Shown here piece by piece: positions 1 through 12,260 of a stretch of 64,000 nucleotides of DNA. The translations under genes were made by a program, and so were the position numbers. Each line of letters begins with the position of its first letter. Position 1 is the first letter of the stretch. The stretch comes from Amblyornis subalaris (taxonomy: Eukaryota; Chordata; Aves; Passeriformes; Ptilonorhynchidae). Below the pieces are notes generated by a model. It worked only from the letters and a program-made list of their open reading frames with translations, was not told the DNA's origin and did no database searches. Location of the stretch: NCBI GenBank assembly GCA_018881555.1, contig JACAXG010000070.1:3605616-3669615 (forward strand), written 5' to 3'.

Positions 1-3000
1 CACACACCACAGGCGTTTGAGAAACTCCATAAGAATGGTGAGGAAGATCCCAACTAATTTTCAGGCATGGGGTGGAGGCTGTTCAGCCCTTTGGTGGGGA
101 TCCAGTGTACTCAGCCTGCTGGGAGGGACTTGGCCATGCTCGTTAAAGACAAGTGTTTGGAGAATTAGCTGGCAAATTTTAAAATGTTCTAAAGGTGTAT
201 AAGTCATCTAAAGTGTGAAATTGGGACATATTTCACTATACTTCAACGGAGACTGGCACCAGGATAAATCACTGCCAGGGAAAAACTGCCAGCTCTAAAA
301 CATGGAGGGTTTTCCTNTAATTTACAAACAATCTTTAACAAAATTTTTATGAGGGAAAAGATATTCATTTTCCTTTTACCTCATCCTCAGAAAGGCTGAT
401 CTCTTTCTCAGGACAAATTTTTGAATTCTTTTACTTTAAATTCCCACATTTTAACTAAAATATTTTGGTTTTCTTAAAAATGGAGGGAAATGTATTGTTT
501 TTGCCGTATGAGTGATGTCCTCAAAAGTGCTAAACATTTCACCTATTCTTTTAATCAGACTTAGACAGATACTAAGCAGGAAAAAAGAGGAAGAAAGAAA
601 ATAGGCAAGTGTCTGCAACATTAAGCAGAGGCATTCTTATTGTCAGTGCTCATAATGGCTTCTGGAATAGTTAAAACAAGCTGGGTCTATTTATGCCTTT
701 TTCGTTATGCTTTTTTCATTTTACTTTGGCAATTTAGTGTTCTTCATCTATGTTATAATATGGTCATTTGAACAGAAAAGTATACTGCTGAAATGTTAGA
801 GGCAACTACAAAGAAACACAGTAGTAACTGAAGATTTTTTTTCAATAAGAAAAAAAAGACTTTTACTGATACTGTACTTTTTTCCAATTTAACACATTTT
901 TTTTTCTCAAAATAATTGAAAAGAATTTTGCTGCTTTGTTAGGAGTTGAAAGCAAAATATGTAAAAATATCCTGCTGATGTACATACATTGTTCTGTCAC
1001 AGCCTGGGCTGAATGTCCCACTTTTCTCTGAAAGTTGTTAACATATGCCAAAGAGCTCATGGAAGGTCTTATGGAGGATCAAACTCTATCCTAATAACCT
1101 TGAGGGGTCTTGCCATGGAGACATGCCTCCCCATTGGCTTCTCCCCAGCAATTAGAGAATGCTAAAATATATCAAGAGTGGTAAACCATACGTGGGAAAA
1201 CAGCCACTCCTGAAATGCACCCTCTGTTGTGACAAATTAAGTGAACTGCATTAGGTCTGTACAAAAAAAAAAAAAAGGATAATTTCATCTATTCATCATC
1301 AGCACAACATCTCCAGTAGAACTCATCTGACAAAGGAGTGTTACATTAGGACACATAACAATGGTACAAGAAGCTTGCCAGGAGATTTAACTGGAAAAAT
1401 GCCTTTCCGTTTTCAGGCACTCCCACCAATGGCAAGAGCAAAAAGAAATTAAACTAAAAAACTGAAAAAAAATTATGGGAAAAAACCACATTTTATCTGG
1501 CAGTTCAGCTGGCAGTTGGCTAACATTTTTATGCCATGTAGCTGTGTGGTTTCTCTGTTCTGGTAACCCCTGCCTGAGCATGGCCTATATAGAAATGTGC
1601 ATTGATCTCATGAGTCATTCCCAGGAGATGGCAAACATGACTAAAAGACTGGAATACAAGACACATGTTACAGGATGGAAACCAAAAGGACTGAAGGATG
1701 ATTGAAAAGCTGTCAAGAGATTAACTATACAGAGACTGTAAGGAAATGGACATAAAGGAAAGATGCAGAACATGATCACAGTACCCTTTGCTTCTGTTCC
1801 TCTCCGAAGCTGCTGCTCGAGTGCAGGGAATCCACTGCAATCCCACGGAGAGCTGAGAGAAGAGACAGTTGTCTCATTGGTCCCAACCCCAAGACAAGGA
1901 GACCATTAATGGTCCCTGTGGCATATAACTACCATTATCCACTACACATGTAGCACAGATTTTAGTAAGCTGTGCAATAGTTTTCTTGGCACAGGGTTGA
2001 CATTGTCTTGCTATTTATGAAATCAATAAAAACTTTTTTGTTTATTGAGCATGTGTTCTTGATTAAAAGGTTTATTGAAGCACACTTGTCCTTCCTAAAA
2101 CATGTGGATGCCTTTTGGGACAGACAGGCAAATTTTCAATGTCACAGAAGGTCATATTCAATTACAAATACCATAGTATATTAACAACACATGTACAGCA
2201 GCTTCAACATTGATAATGTGCCATAACAAGCTATTAAAGTTCATTAAAAGAGTAGGGGGCTTTTTGTGAATCAGTGCATGAAGAAGTACTGGGTCACAAT
2301 TAATGTCTCTGCACCCTGCTTTTGAAGATAAACGTGCCTCCACACACTTGCCCAACCAACGGAGGCACTGAGCAGACACCTCTCCTCTCCTTCTGTACTC
2401 TGCAGAGAAGAGCTTTCTGCTATTCTGCCACCCACTGGGTAGGCATTTGCCTTTAGAAAATTCTAAAACACAATATGCATTGGAAGCGCAAGGCAGAAAT
2501 TTCTCAAATGCTCCAAGTCATGTCCTGACATGTTTCCATTTTTCTTTTCCTCTTCCAGAACTCATGGTTATTCAAAAATTGGTCTGTAGCTCAGAAATCT
2601 TTCTCAGATTTCCACTTATTGAGAAGCATATTACCCTGAGAGCAGATAAAATCAAAATAACAGTAGTAGTAGGAGACCATTTAATGTCTACAATATGAGG
2701 CTGTGAAAAGTGGGGGAGATGTAATAGATATGCAACCAAATGAGTTTTGAAACGTCTTGGCATGGGAAGCTATTCCAGTACTTTGTAGACCATGTAGCCT
2801 AAAGTAATTCAGGGAGAGATGTGTTTTCAGGTTCAGTTCAATATTTCAACAGAAGAGAAGCAAATAAAGAGAAAAAATTAGTCGATATAAGTCAATTATA
2901 CATTTCAAAATGATGCATTTAAAATGTGAAAAAAAATACTGAAGCTGCTTAAATCTGTAAAGTATTGTTAATATACCATTGAAATTTTTAAAAATATCCT

Positions 3001-6000
3001 ATTTTACCTAGTTTTTGTTTCATTGAAAAATAAAAGCCACCAATCAATTATTTGTTTATCTCTACCTGAGGCTGGCTGCTGTATGGCATTTCTTGTTCCC
3101 TTTCTTTCAGTTTTAACACCTTTTTTGTACTTACACTCAATCTTATTATTTCTATCTCATTCTGCACCTTTCCTTTTAGATTAAAAGAATCCAACTTTTT
3201 TTAGTTACTCTGAATGTAGCAGTGAAAGATGATAAGAAGAAGATATTTTATATAAATGTGCTTGCTTGTTTGCTTGGACAGCAGAGATAAGACTCTCAGC
3301 TATATTCTTTAACAATCGTTCCCAACCAAGAATCAGGGTAAAAAAATTTCATAAAAGTTGGTATTGAAAGTTAATTCTACAGTACCAAAAACAAGTTTTA
3401 AAAGCACAGCAGCCTATTCTGTAATAAGTTATTGTCATGAATAACTTCAGCCAGTGTAGGCTGTTGATTTTATGTCACAAGCTTTTGAAGGTGACAAAAG
3501 TACACTAAACATATTAGAGACAAATATATCATTGGACACTGATTTATTAATTTAAAAATGTGAATCAGTGGGCCAATTACCATTTTATCTTTCTCTGTGC
3601 AAAACTTAGTAAGAACAATTTGTAGCAGACCTAAGCACTTGCTTAGCATTTGTTTGTTAGCACAATTACGTTCAGAGGCTTGTCTTCATTTCCTAAAGGC
3701 CAACTTATGTATAAGTTCAGCTGTGGTGTCAATGAATTTCCACTTCTATCACTTGTACAATCAACTGAAACATCACCACATTCTTGCATTTTTCCTTGTG
3801 GAAGAAAATAAAGCAGATTTGGCAGCGAAGGAACGTTGCAGCAGAAAGGTTCACAAGATAAGAGCTGCATGAAAACCAAGGCTATCATTGTACCGAAAAG
3901 GTAATCTCACTTGGTTTTATTTAAAATTTAAAATGTGTTTTAAATTTAACTGCAATTTCAGGGCAGAATTTGCTTTATGCAACAGTGGCTAGTAATAGTG
4001 AGTTTTACTTTGGGGACATCAATTTGAGTTTTCTTTGAGTTTGTGAAGGCTTTTTCCTTACCATAGCACTGTCAGTTTGGACTAAATAGGGTTTCCTTTC
4101 GTATTTTTCCATGTTCTTTGCACAGTTGAAAAGCATCAAAGAAATTGTCATTTCTTGAGAGACTGGCATCTAGCAGTCACTGTTACAAGCCAAATGTTAA
4201 GCAAATTTCTCCACCACACAGAAGCTTAATTTTTCTAATTGGTATGTATGGTAGGATGCTGAGGTAAGACTGGAGAAGAATTCCTAGTTCTAGCAGATAT
4301 TGGCGTAGGATGACTTTGCATCTTTAGCTTGTTTCTGAAATTACAATGTTTTTAAAAGTATTTTCTTTTGGATTCTTAGGGAAGACTGAGAAAGTCCGAC
4401 CTGCTTTCAGCAGGGATACCTGTGTGGGAGGAGGCATTGGTGTACTTCAGCTTTGTATTCCTGTTGCCTGGAGCAGTGACTCATGAAATACATGTACCTA
4501 CAACATGCTGGCTCCCGTGGAAGCCCTGCTGACTCCCTTCCTGTGAGCATCTCAGTGGATGGCCTTGCCAAGGGGTTGGCCAAACCTGAGGTGCAGGGAC
4601 AGATGTGAGATAATGCCACAGCCCCTCATGGCAGCCAATGGACACTGGGTATTCATGGATCTGGGGCACCCTGGAAGCTAAGCTCTCCTAGATCCATGGA
4701 GCTTTGTCGTCCTTTGATGGGAATATTTTTAAGTTGATATTCCTTTCCATATCAGAAGCAAACAGGTTACCCACCAAAACCGAATGGCCTCTTTTCCTGT
4801 TGTCACTATTAAAGGAGCTGTAAGGAGTGTGGGAAAGCAACAAGCCATAGTCTCAATGGATGCCAGTGAGAAGTGGGTACCTAAGCACCCGAGGTGCCTT
4901 GGAAAATCCCAGATGCTTACGAAATCAAGCAGCTCTCAGCTGTCATCACACGTTTCAGCAAAGGCTGTATGTCTCTCATTTGCAGGCTCCAGACTGTCTC
5001 TCTTTTTAGCATGGGAACAGTGCTGCTTCAAGGAACAACAACGCCTTCCTGGTGCATTACAATGTAAAACCCTTGCTGCACTGAAAGCACCCGTGGCCTG
5101 AAATATGGAGACAACAGATCCCACTGAAGATAGGTTCATATTCTGGGTGTCAAAATGTTTCTCAAGGACTGGGCTTCCCGTTCAAGCTTTTGCTATATGC
5201 CCTGCTTTGCTTTTTGCCACTCATTTTTTCCATTCTTTTGCTACTAGCTATTTTTCGTTAATATCTCTAGTCAGCAGGAACTTACCCTGCTTCAATTTCA
5301 CAAGAATTTTGACAATTGAAATTCACCCCATCATGCGTTTCAAAGCAAATCACAACAATTCTTCATCTATTACAAGCTGGGAATTGCTGAGACATCTGAC
5401 CCAAATTATGGCTTCAGCTGGCATGAACAAGAATTTGCTCAATGAAAATCAGTGACTTGCAAAGAGTTTGTTTCATCCATGCAATATTTTTAAATGCAAG
5501 TTTGATGATTTGTAAGAACTCTGTTATCACTTATTACCAACTAAAGGTTGATTCTCTCCACTATTTTCAAAACAAAGTGAAATTGAATTTCCCTGAAATC
5601 TCATTTTTAATGGGAATGTATCAATTCTAATTCAAAATTTAAAAATAACAATATTTGAATGACTTAAAATTAAAATGAGAGATTGCAGTCCAACTCCCTC
5701 AGTTTATTTTCAGCCTTTCCATTTCCCTTTCACTATTAATGTCCTAGGAAATTATACACAAAAGTATCCAAGCTGTGATGTGCACACAGAAGATCTCATC
5801 CCTGTCTGTGAGTCTGAGATGGCAAGAGCTGTGATGGAGCTCACGGTGGTGTAATTCCCCACATGCCCTGTGGATATGCACAAGCTCACTGAAAAGTAAA
5901 CACAGTTCTGCAGTGCCTGCTTAGACCCTCAGGGTCTGATTGTGTCCTGCATATCTTTTTTTTTAGTGGCATCTCAGTGTCTCAACAGTTCGTGCTGGAT

Positions 6001-8640
6001 TTCCATGGAAGAGTTTACATCTTGTTCAAACACTGTGCTTTGTGAGGGCAAACAACTCTTAACGACACCTTGTAAAGTCTTGTGAAAACAGGACTGTGAG
6101 ACGCACCCCGTGAGCTGTCCTGACAGCAGCAGCCTTGGTGCAGCTGCCATAAATAACAATGAAAATACAGGAGGGGCTGCCACCGTGTGCAGCCAGAGTG
6201 ACACTGGGTTGCTGGGAGGGCCACTCATGCCCAGAGGTGGAGTAACACGAGAGTCAGCATTTCATAGCCCTTTGCCTTCTCTTCGAGTCAGGATACCATT
6301 GAGGTTAGAGGAACCCAGGAAGTACAGGAAGGGGGAGAGGTGGGTCCCTAAACACGGGTGTCTACTGCCATTTTACACAACAGATTTTATATATCTCTCC
6401 CTCTCTGGTGTGCCTGTCTATCCCACTTGACTTTAATCCACCTGCACCAAACTCCAGCCGCACGGCATTTGTCACATTTTCATAGCATGGGTTCCCCATC
6501 AGTGACAATGCACCACATCAGATGCTCATCAATACCCTCCCTGCCTGTGTGTGATCAAACTTTTCCGCTTCACGGCTTGTCTGCCAAGGGTCATCATCCA
6601 AACAACAAACACAGGTCGAGGCTGGAACAAAGCATGGTATTTGATGACACCACTTGCATTTCCCTCTTTCCAACACACCTCGGTGTTTCTGAGTGCCTAC
6701 CTTAAGGTATGTGGTTATTCTCAAGTTATTTCAGCAAAACGGTTACATTAAACGTGTGTTTAAGAGCTATTTACTTGATGCTGAAATGATAAGGTTTAAA
6801 ATTAATTTGCTCAAGCAAATTCTTGTACCGATGCATCAGCATTATGTTTTAGACAAAGGCTGGTGCCATGTCTTACTTTGATCTCCAAGGCGAATTTCCA
6901 GCATGTTATTTAGGAGCGAAGGAATTGCTGCATAAAAGAAGGTCCAGAGTCCTTTGACCCTCAACAGCATCTGGTTCTGGGTGCATCAGAGAAACCCAGC
7001 AAGTGGCTCTCTTGCCACCTACATGGGGCTTCTCTTGACACGAGATGTGAGAAGTTGGATTTTAATCACAAGGCCTAAGAATGCTGCTTTAACTTCTCTC
7101 GTGATTAATGTTAATGAAAGTGTTCTTCACATGTGCCCACTCAGTCTCTAATTTGTGTATTAGTTGTGAGTTTTTGGTCTGAGTGACAACCATCTTGGCA
7201 GGGGGTTACAGTTCCGAGCTTGGGAGCAGAGAATCAGGGATGTTTTTGCCCTCATCGTGCCCTGAGGAGGATATGCTCAGTTGGTTTTATGGATGGACCT
7301 GAAGATGGGATACGGGTGATAATTTTTCTGGATTTTGCCTTGTTTTGCATGCCTGATTGTGGTGTATGAAATGTGAGACACACGGGTTGAGAGTGAATCT
7401 GTGAATCTGTATTTTTCAGAACTTACAGGAAATCCAGATCTACACCTGATCAATGTATTGTGGTGCATGTCTCTATACCTAAAGCCTGGCAACTGAAAAT
7501 GATACAGGCTAAAGAGAATGATAGCTGCTGTGCACGTTGGACCAGTGAGGATGCTAGGGACTAGTGACTACCAACCATTTTAGTTTCAGTAGTTCGTCTG
7601 AGGCTTGGAAATTGGCTCCTTTTTAGTTTCTGTAAAAGTGTTTTGTGACCTATTCGAAGTGTGGGTCTCTTCTTCACATAGTGCATGTTCCAAGAGCTGA
7701 TAGATTTATGTTTTGTGCCAGAGGTGCACTTGGGTAGACGCAGTTACGCTGACTCTTTCACTAAGTAGGAGTGGGAAGTTTTCCTTTGTCGTGGTGTAGA
7801 GCTTGCAGCTCTGGCTTGATTTTATTTCTGATCAGGAAGTTATTCCAGGTTGTTTATTGGTTTTTGAGTTCCTCTTTTGATCAACGTAATATCTTCTTTA
7901 ATTAATGTTTATGTTTTTTCCATAGACATAATCTGTTCTTTCGGCAAATTGTTTAACAGCTGACCTTTTAACTCTGGGGGAGTGATTTGAAACACTCCTA
8001 GCTAGATGCTACGTGGAAAACATTTGGAACTTCATCCTCTCTGATCAGTAATTTAGCCTTGGCTGATGTTTGGTCACATTTCCATTCCAAGGAAAGACAG
8101 AATAACTCATGGTGTTTTAGTGCCATGCTCCTTGTGGCCCATTTGACAGGTTTTATTACAATGGTAGATAATTTATTTTCCATATTTATTGTCTCTAACA
8201 GAGCTGCAGATAAGAATTTGAACTGATGCTTCATAACTCATGTTTTATTTCAAACCTTTTCCTCCCTTGACTTTCTATGACTCACCCTATATAAAACATG
8301 TAATTGTGGTACTGTTGTAATTTCTCCTAAAGAGACGGATTTCTTTTGAGGAATGGCTTCTTCTCCATTTAAGCAGTAGTGGGAAGTAGGAAAGTGAATA
8401 TCAATTTTCTGTAAGCAGCACACGGAGGTTCTAGGATCCATAGAACTAATAAAATCAGTCTTTTGATGAGTTTTAGGCACTACCAAGAGAACAAAATAGC
8501 AAAAACCAGTCTTATAGGAGGTGTGGTATGACAAAGTTTGGAGTAAGCAGTCTGGGCTTGGCTCCCGAGCTCCTAAATTTTTGTACCAGCCCCCTTCTGC
8601 TTTGCTCTGGGCTGAAGTGTGGGACATAGAAGGCAGGTGG
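1..8640. other. Intergenic sequence, no gene recognised
   Basis: A+T-rich sequence with stop codons in all frames. The short open frames do not resemble any protein I know and show no splice-site context. An X-box-like motif followed by a CCAAT box lies at 1109-1137 (see findings). A single N is at 317. By vertebrate synteny (recalled) the next gene downstream of MEMO1 would be SRD5A2, but I find none of its exons here. Confidence 0.6.
2025..2030 (+). terminator. Possible poly(A) signal, plus strand
   Basis: AATAAA followed by a T run and a GT-rich stretch (tgagcatgtgttcttg, 2045-2060). This is a plausible 3' end for a plus-strand transcript extending from the left, but I see no supporting coding exon in 1-2020. 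Could well be chance. Confidence 0.2.
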
Positions 8641-9240
8641 CAGTGTCAAGAGCCTTGGGGGCTCAGCTGTTCTTTGACCTACTGTCAGGTATCCAGGGCG
8701 ACCACCAAAGAGTAGATTTATTTCATTACCTTGCTAACAATGCTGGGCAGCAGGGACACACAGAGACACAGGCTCCATCAGGCTCAGGTCATCCCAGAGA
8801 CCGGAGACACACAGGGACGCAGGCTCCGTCAGGCTCAGTTGGTCCTAAAAGGCTTCACACACACAGTTTATCACAAGGCTGTGGTTTTATGATCTCTCTC
8901 TCTTCCAGCAGGAGGCTCAAGCATGTCTGTGTGAGTGTGTTATCTCTACACAGGAATTCTTCTCGAAGCAGGCAAAGGATGGACAACACTAGGAATAACA
9001 AATGGAGTTTTCCCACACCAATATTCTTAGCGCTCCCAGCTGCAAGGTTACTTCGAGGGAAAACTATTCCCTCCTCATCAGATCTTGTGGTTTTAACCCG
9101 TTCCTCCCAACACCTATGTTTTGCAGAACATATGTCTAGCGGTGACTCACCAGATCTCGTCAAGATCCTCCCAGTATCTCAGCTTAGAACCCACATGGGT
9201 TGGACAGGTGCTGATTCTCTCCACATTGACCTTTGACTCA
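8640..9240. repeat. Unclassified repeat-like patch with a 51-bp tandem duplication; possible LTR remnant
   Basis: Two copies of a 33-bp core (8755-8787 and 8806-8838, 30/33 identical by eye, period 51 bp) sit in a block richer in G+C and CpG than its flanks. On the minus strand an AATAAA lies beside it (about 8716-8721), which would suit an antisense LTR, but I cannot find terminal repeats or retroviral genes. The 205-codon plus-strand frame across it starts at a non-supported codon and has repetitive content, so I do not call it a gene. Confidence 0.4.
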
Positions 9241-10859
9241 AGCAGCTGTGTTCCTGGAATGGCATCCAGCCCTAACAGTTTGCCACTTGAGTTTCACAAG
9301 GTCTGTTGGTCTTTTTTATCAGGCCATATGAAAGAAACTTGGGGAAAAGTTTTGTCACTTAGTTATCAGCAGGCCTTTACCCTGAGGCTTAAGGAGAGAT
9401 GGACAAACCTCTAGGGAATGAGGCACTGCAGATTTTTTTTCCCTCTTTGGCTGTCGTCTTTAGGCAAAGAATTTGACGAATAGACTGCAAACTGTGTGGT
9501 TTGGCTGTGAACCCTCATCATTCCTCCTTTGTTCTCGGTTGGGTTTCTCTCTGGAGCATTCAACTTTTCCTAAAACACATGAGGGTCTTCCACCAGTTTG
9601 ATTTCTGGTGATGGTGGATGTCTTTTGATTATGAGAATTAAGGGCTCTTAGTCTGTATTCAAGGTGCTTTTGGAGTAACATCTGCATTTGTCTCCTGTGC
9701 TCACTTATTGTAAAGTGCCTAGAAAATGAGACAGAGCTTGGCCTTTGCTGAGTCTCTTTTTAACTGAGCCTTAGTTAGGAATGTTGTGAAATTGCCTTTG
9801 TGGCAAAAACAACATTTTCCTTGTTCTTGGCTGCATCTGAGTAAGCAAAATTACTTGAAGCAGGTATCCGAAAAAATTTTCACTCCAAAATGTACAAGGA
9901 AGAACTTCGAAATTATTCAGATAATTTAGAAGTTTTCAATGAGACTAGTACAAATAAACTTCAGCCTGACATCCTGATGGGGGGCTGGAAGTAACCTCAG
10001 AATGATGCAACCTTGGCAACACACGGAGGGCAAATAAGGTGGCCTGAAGATGACAAAATCAAAAACATAGGGGATAACTTTAAAAGGGGTAGAATGGAGA
10101 TGGGAAATAATCAACTGACGAAAGGAAATTTCCATTGAAAACGTCTTGATGGGAAAAAATGAACAAACTATATGCAGAACACAAAGAAGATGAATATTGG
10201 CTAAGATAGGTTTGTCAAGTATAATTAAGGTTAATATGGTTTGCTTCCCTTCTGCAATAGGGATAACATATCTTGTGGAAAGGGCAAAAGCAAGAGTTTC
10301 CACATTCCATGATTCTAGCCAGGCCTTCCCTAGCACTAATTACTTTGATATTACAGTTTAGGAAAGCACAGTTTAGATGATTGGTTTTCTGTCTTTCCTG
10401 ATGTAGAACCATGAGGAAGCTTACAGTGCTCCATAGTAAATTCTGATCACCGAAAATATGCCTACTTCTCTTTGCTACATATCAGAAACCCCTTAAAGGT
10501 AGCACATCACAAAGCCTACAGACAATAGTTGACCAATCACTGGCTTACACAAAACTACCACAGGCCCAGTACAAAACTGGCTGTACATATGACTACAGAG
10601 TGGCCCCCGGTGGTCTCCTATTAAATGTAAAACATGCAGACATGGTTTCTGTAGAATCTCGTCTAGGTTGGCTCTGTCCCTAGGTAATGAGCCAAAAGTA
10701 CATAGGCCCCTGGACCCCTGGAGAATGCTATCAAGCATTCTCCAGAAAACGATCCAAAGAGATCAATAAGCTAATTGAAAAAGTGGAACTCGTATCAACA
10801 GTGTTTGTCTGCTGGCACTAAAGTAAATACTGTTCTCTTAAAAGCAAGACTGTAGATTG

Positions 10860-11250
10860 CAAGACGTAACAAATGACCATTCTGCTCTACTCAGTGCTTG
10901 GTAACAGCTCATCTGGAATACTGCTTGTGTCTGGCTTTCATCCCTGCAGATGGAGAAAGTCAAGGGAAGAGCAGCACAAATGACCAGTGATCTAGAAAAT
11001 ACAACTTGTGAAGGAAGATTGAAGGAACTGGGTTCTCAGACTGAAGAAAAAGAAGATTTAAAAAGTCAGGAAGTTCTTTTATGTCCTTAAATATGTATAA
11101 GGTTGCTTTACAAAGGAAATGAATAAACTATTTCCCATATTCACAATGAAAAATACTAGGCTTAAGTTACTGCAAAGGACGTGGAATGCAAGCACTAACA
11201 AAAACATTACAATATTAAGGGTTGCAAAGTGGAGCCTTTGGGTTCCCCAG
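10860..11250 (+). mobile_element. Old CR1-type LINE fragment
   Basis: Sequence around 10885-11060 follows CR1 ORF2 3' sequence: 'ctgctctactcagtgcttgg..cagctcatctggaatactg' (CR1 '..tactcggccctggtgaggcctcacctggagtactg'), then 'cagcacaaatgaccagtgat' and 'gaaggaagattgaaggaact' (CR1 'aaggctgagagaactggg'). Strongly diverged; the 3' boundary is uncertain. Confidence 0.65.
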
Positions 11251-11629
11251 GGCTGCAGGTCTTTGAAACGTGAGTCTGTCAGAAAAGGATCAAGCACACG
11301 ATTCAGCCCCAGGCCAATGGATTGACTGGTCTCAGAAGTCTCTTTACAGCCTTTATTTCTAGGAGCCTTGAAGCTGTTTAATTTAAGATAAGGTATTATC
11401 TGATAGCAGATTTCAGCCAGCCCTTGTGGCCAGTTATCTCCAGTTAAAGAGACAGGATAATTTGCAACGTGTGGTTTTTTATAATACTGATTTGTAGTAC
11501 CATTTTATTTGAAAATTACGTAGATGAGACTATTCATAAATCCAGACTGTAGCTGCCATTTTATTTGCACCTGGGATGAATTTTAGTTATGTCTTAGACT
11601 TTTTGTGACTTCGTCCATTTTTACTGTTG

Positions 11630-12260
11630 CAGATCTGCTTGTAAATCATTACACGATTCGAAATCCTTGACTGAACTCAAATAGGCATAGTACATCTGAG
11701 TAGCTTTTTTAGTCAACAAACTTTGTTGCCTCACTGTTCACACACTTCTGATTGTTTATGTACATGTTGAAGAGCACAGACTCTACTACTGATTCCTTAG
11801 GGATTCCACCGAAGACCTTTCTCCATTGAGAAAACTTTGTTTTCTATTATTCAACCAGTTTTTAATACACAAATTATCTTCCTTCTAACACTCTGGCAAT
11901 TTAATTCTTTTTGAAAAGCTTCAAAGGAATCCAACACACATTGTGACTTTTCTCTACACAGTATGAGACCTTTCTCAACATACCACATTTATCTCTGTGA
12001 CTACTAGTCTTAGTCTGTGCCATGACCCTGAGTGGAAGTCAGGATTGTTGATCTGTTTCCTTGATTAAAAATTAGTGTCACATCCATCATCTTCCATTCC
12101 TGTGGCACCACAGCTGAGGTATTACGCCTAGATGGATTGTATATCCAAGCAGTAGCTTCATGACTCAATATCTGAGTTATAGCTGTATTCAGAACCCTGG
12201 TCTGAGTATCTTCTGGCCCTGCTAATCAGGCATTATTCATATCAGCCCCTCTGAAGTCTC
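11630..12260 (-). mobile_element. Ancient CR1/L3-like LINE fragment, minus strand
   Basis: Read on the plus strand, 'tgtacatgttgaagagcaca' with 'ctgattccttagggattcca' parallels the antisense CR1 block 'aagatattaaacaggac..tgagccctggggaacaccgc'. 'caaccagtttttaataca' parallels '..agccagttttttacccag', and 'catcatcttccattcctgtg' parallels '..aagcttccagtcctccgg'. The order is that of an antisense reverse transcriptase region. Very old, so limits and subfamily are guesses. Confidence 0.55.

Noticed and set aside
8619..9236. 205-codon plus-strand open frame
   Set aside because: Composition and an internal tandem repeat point to repeat DNA; no family resemblance and no splice or promoter context.
11650..11665. 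GATTCGAAATCC as a tRNA T-arm
   Set aside because: No acceptor stem, anticodon arm or D-arm can be built around it.
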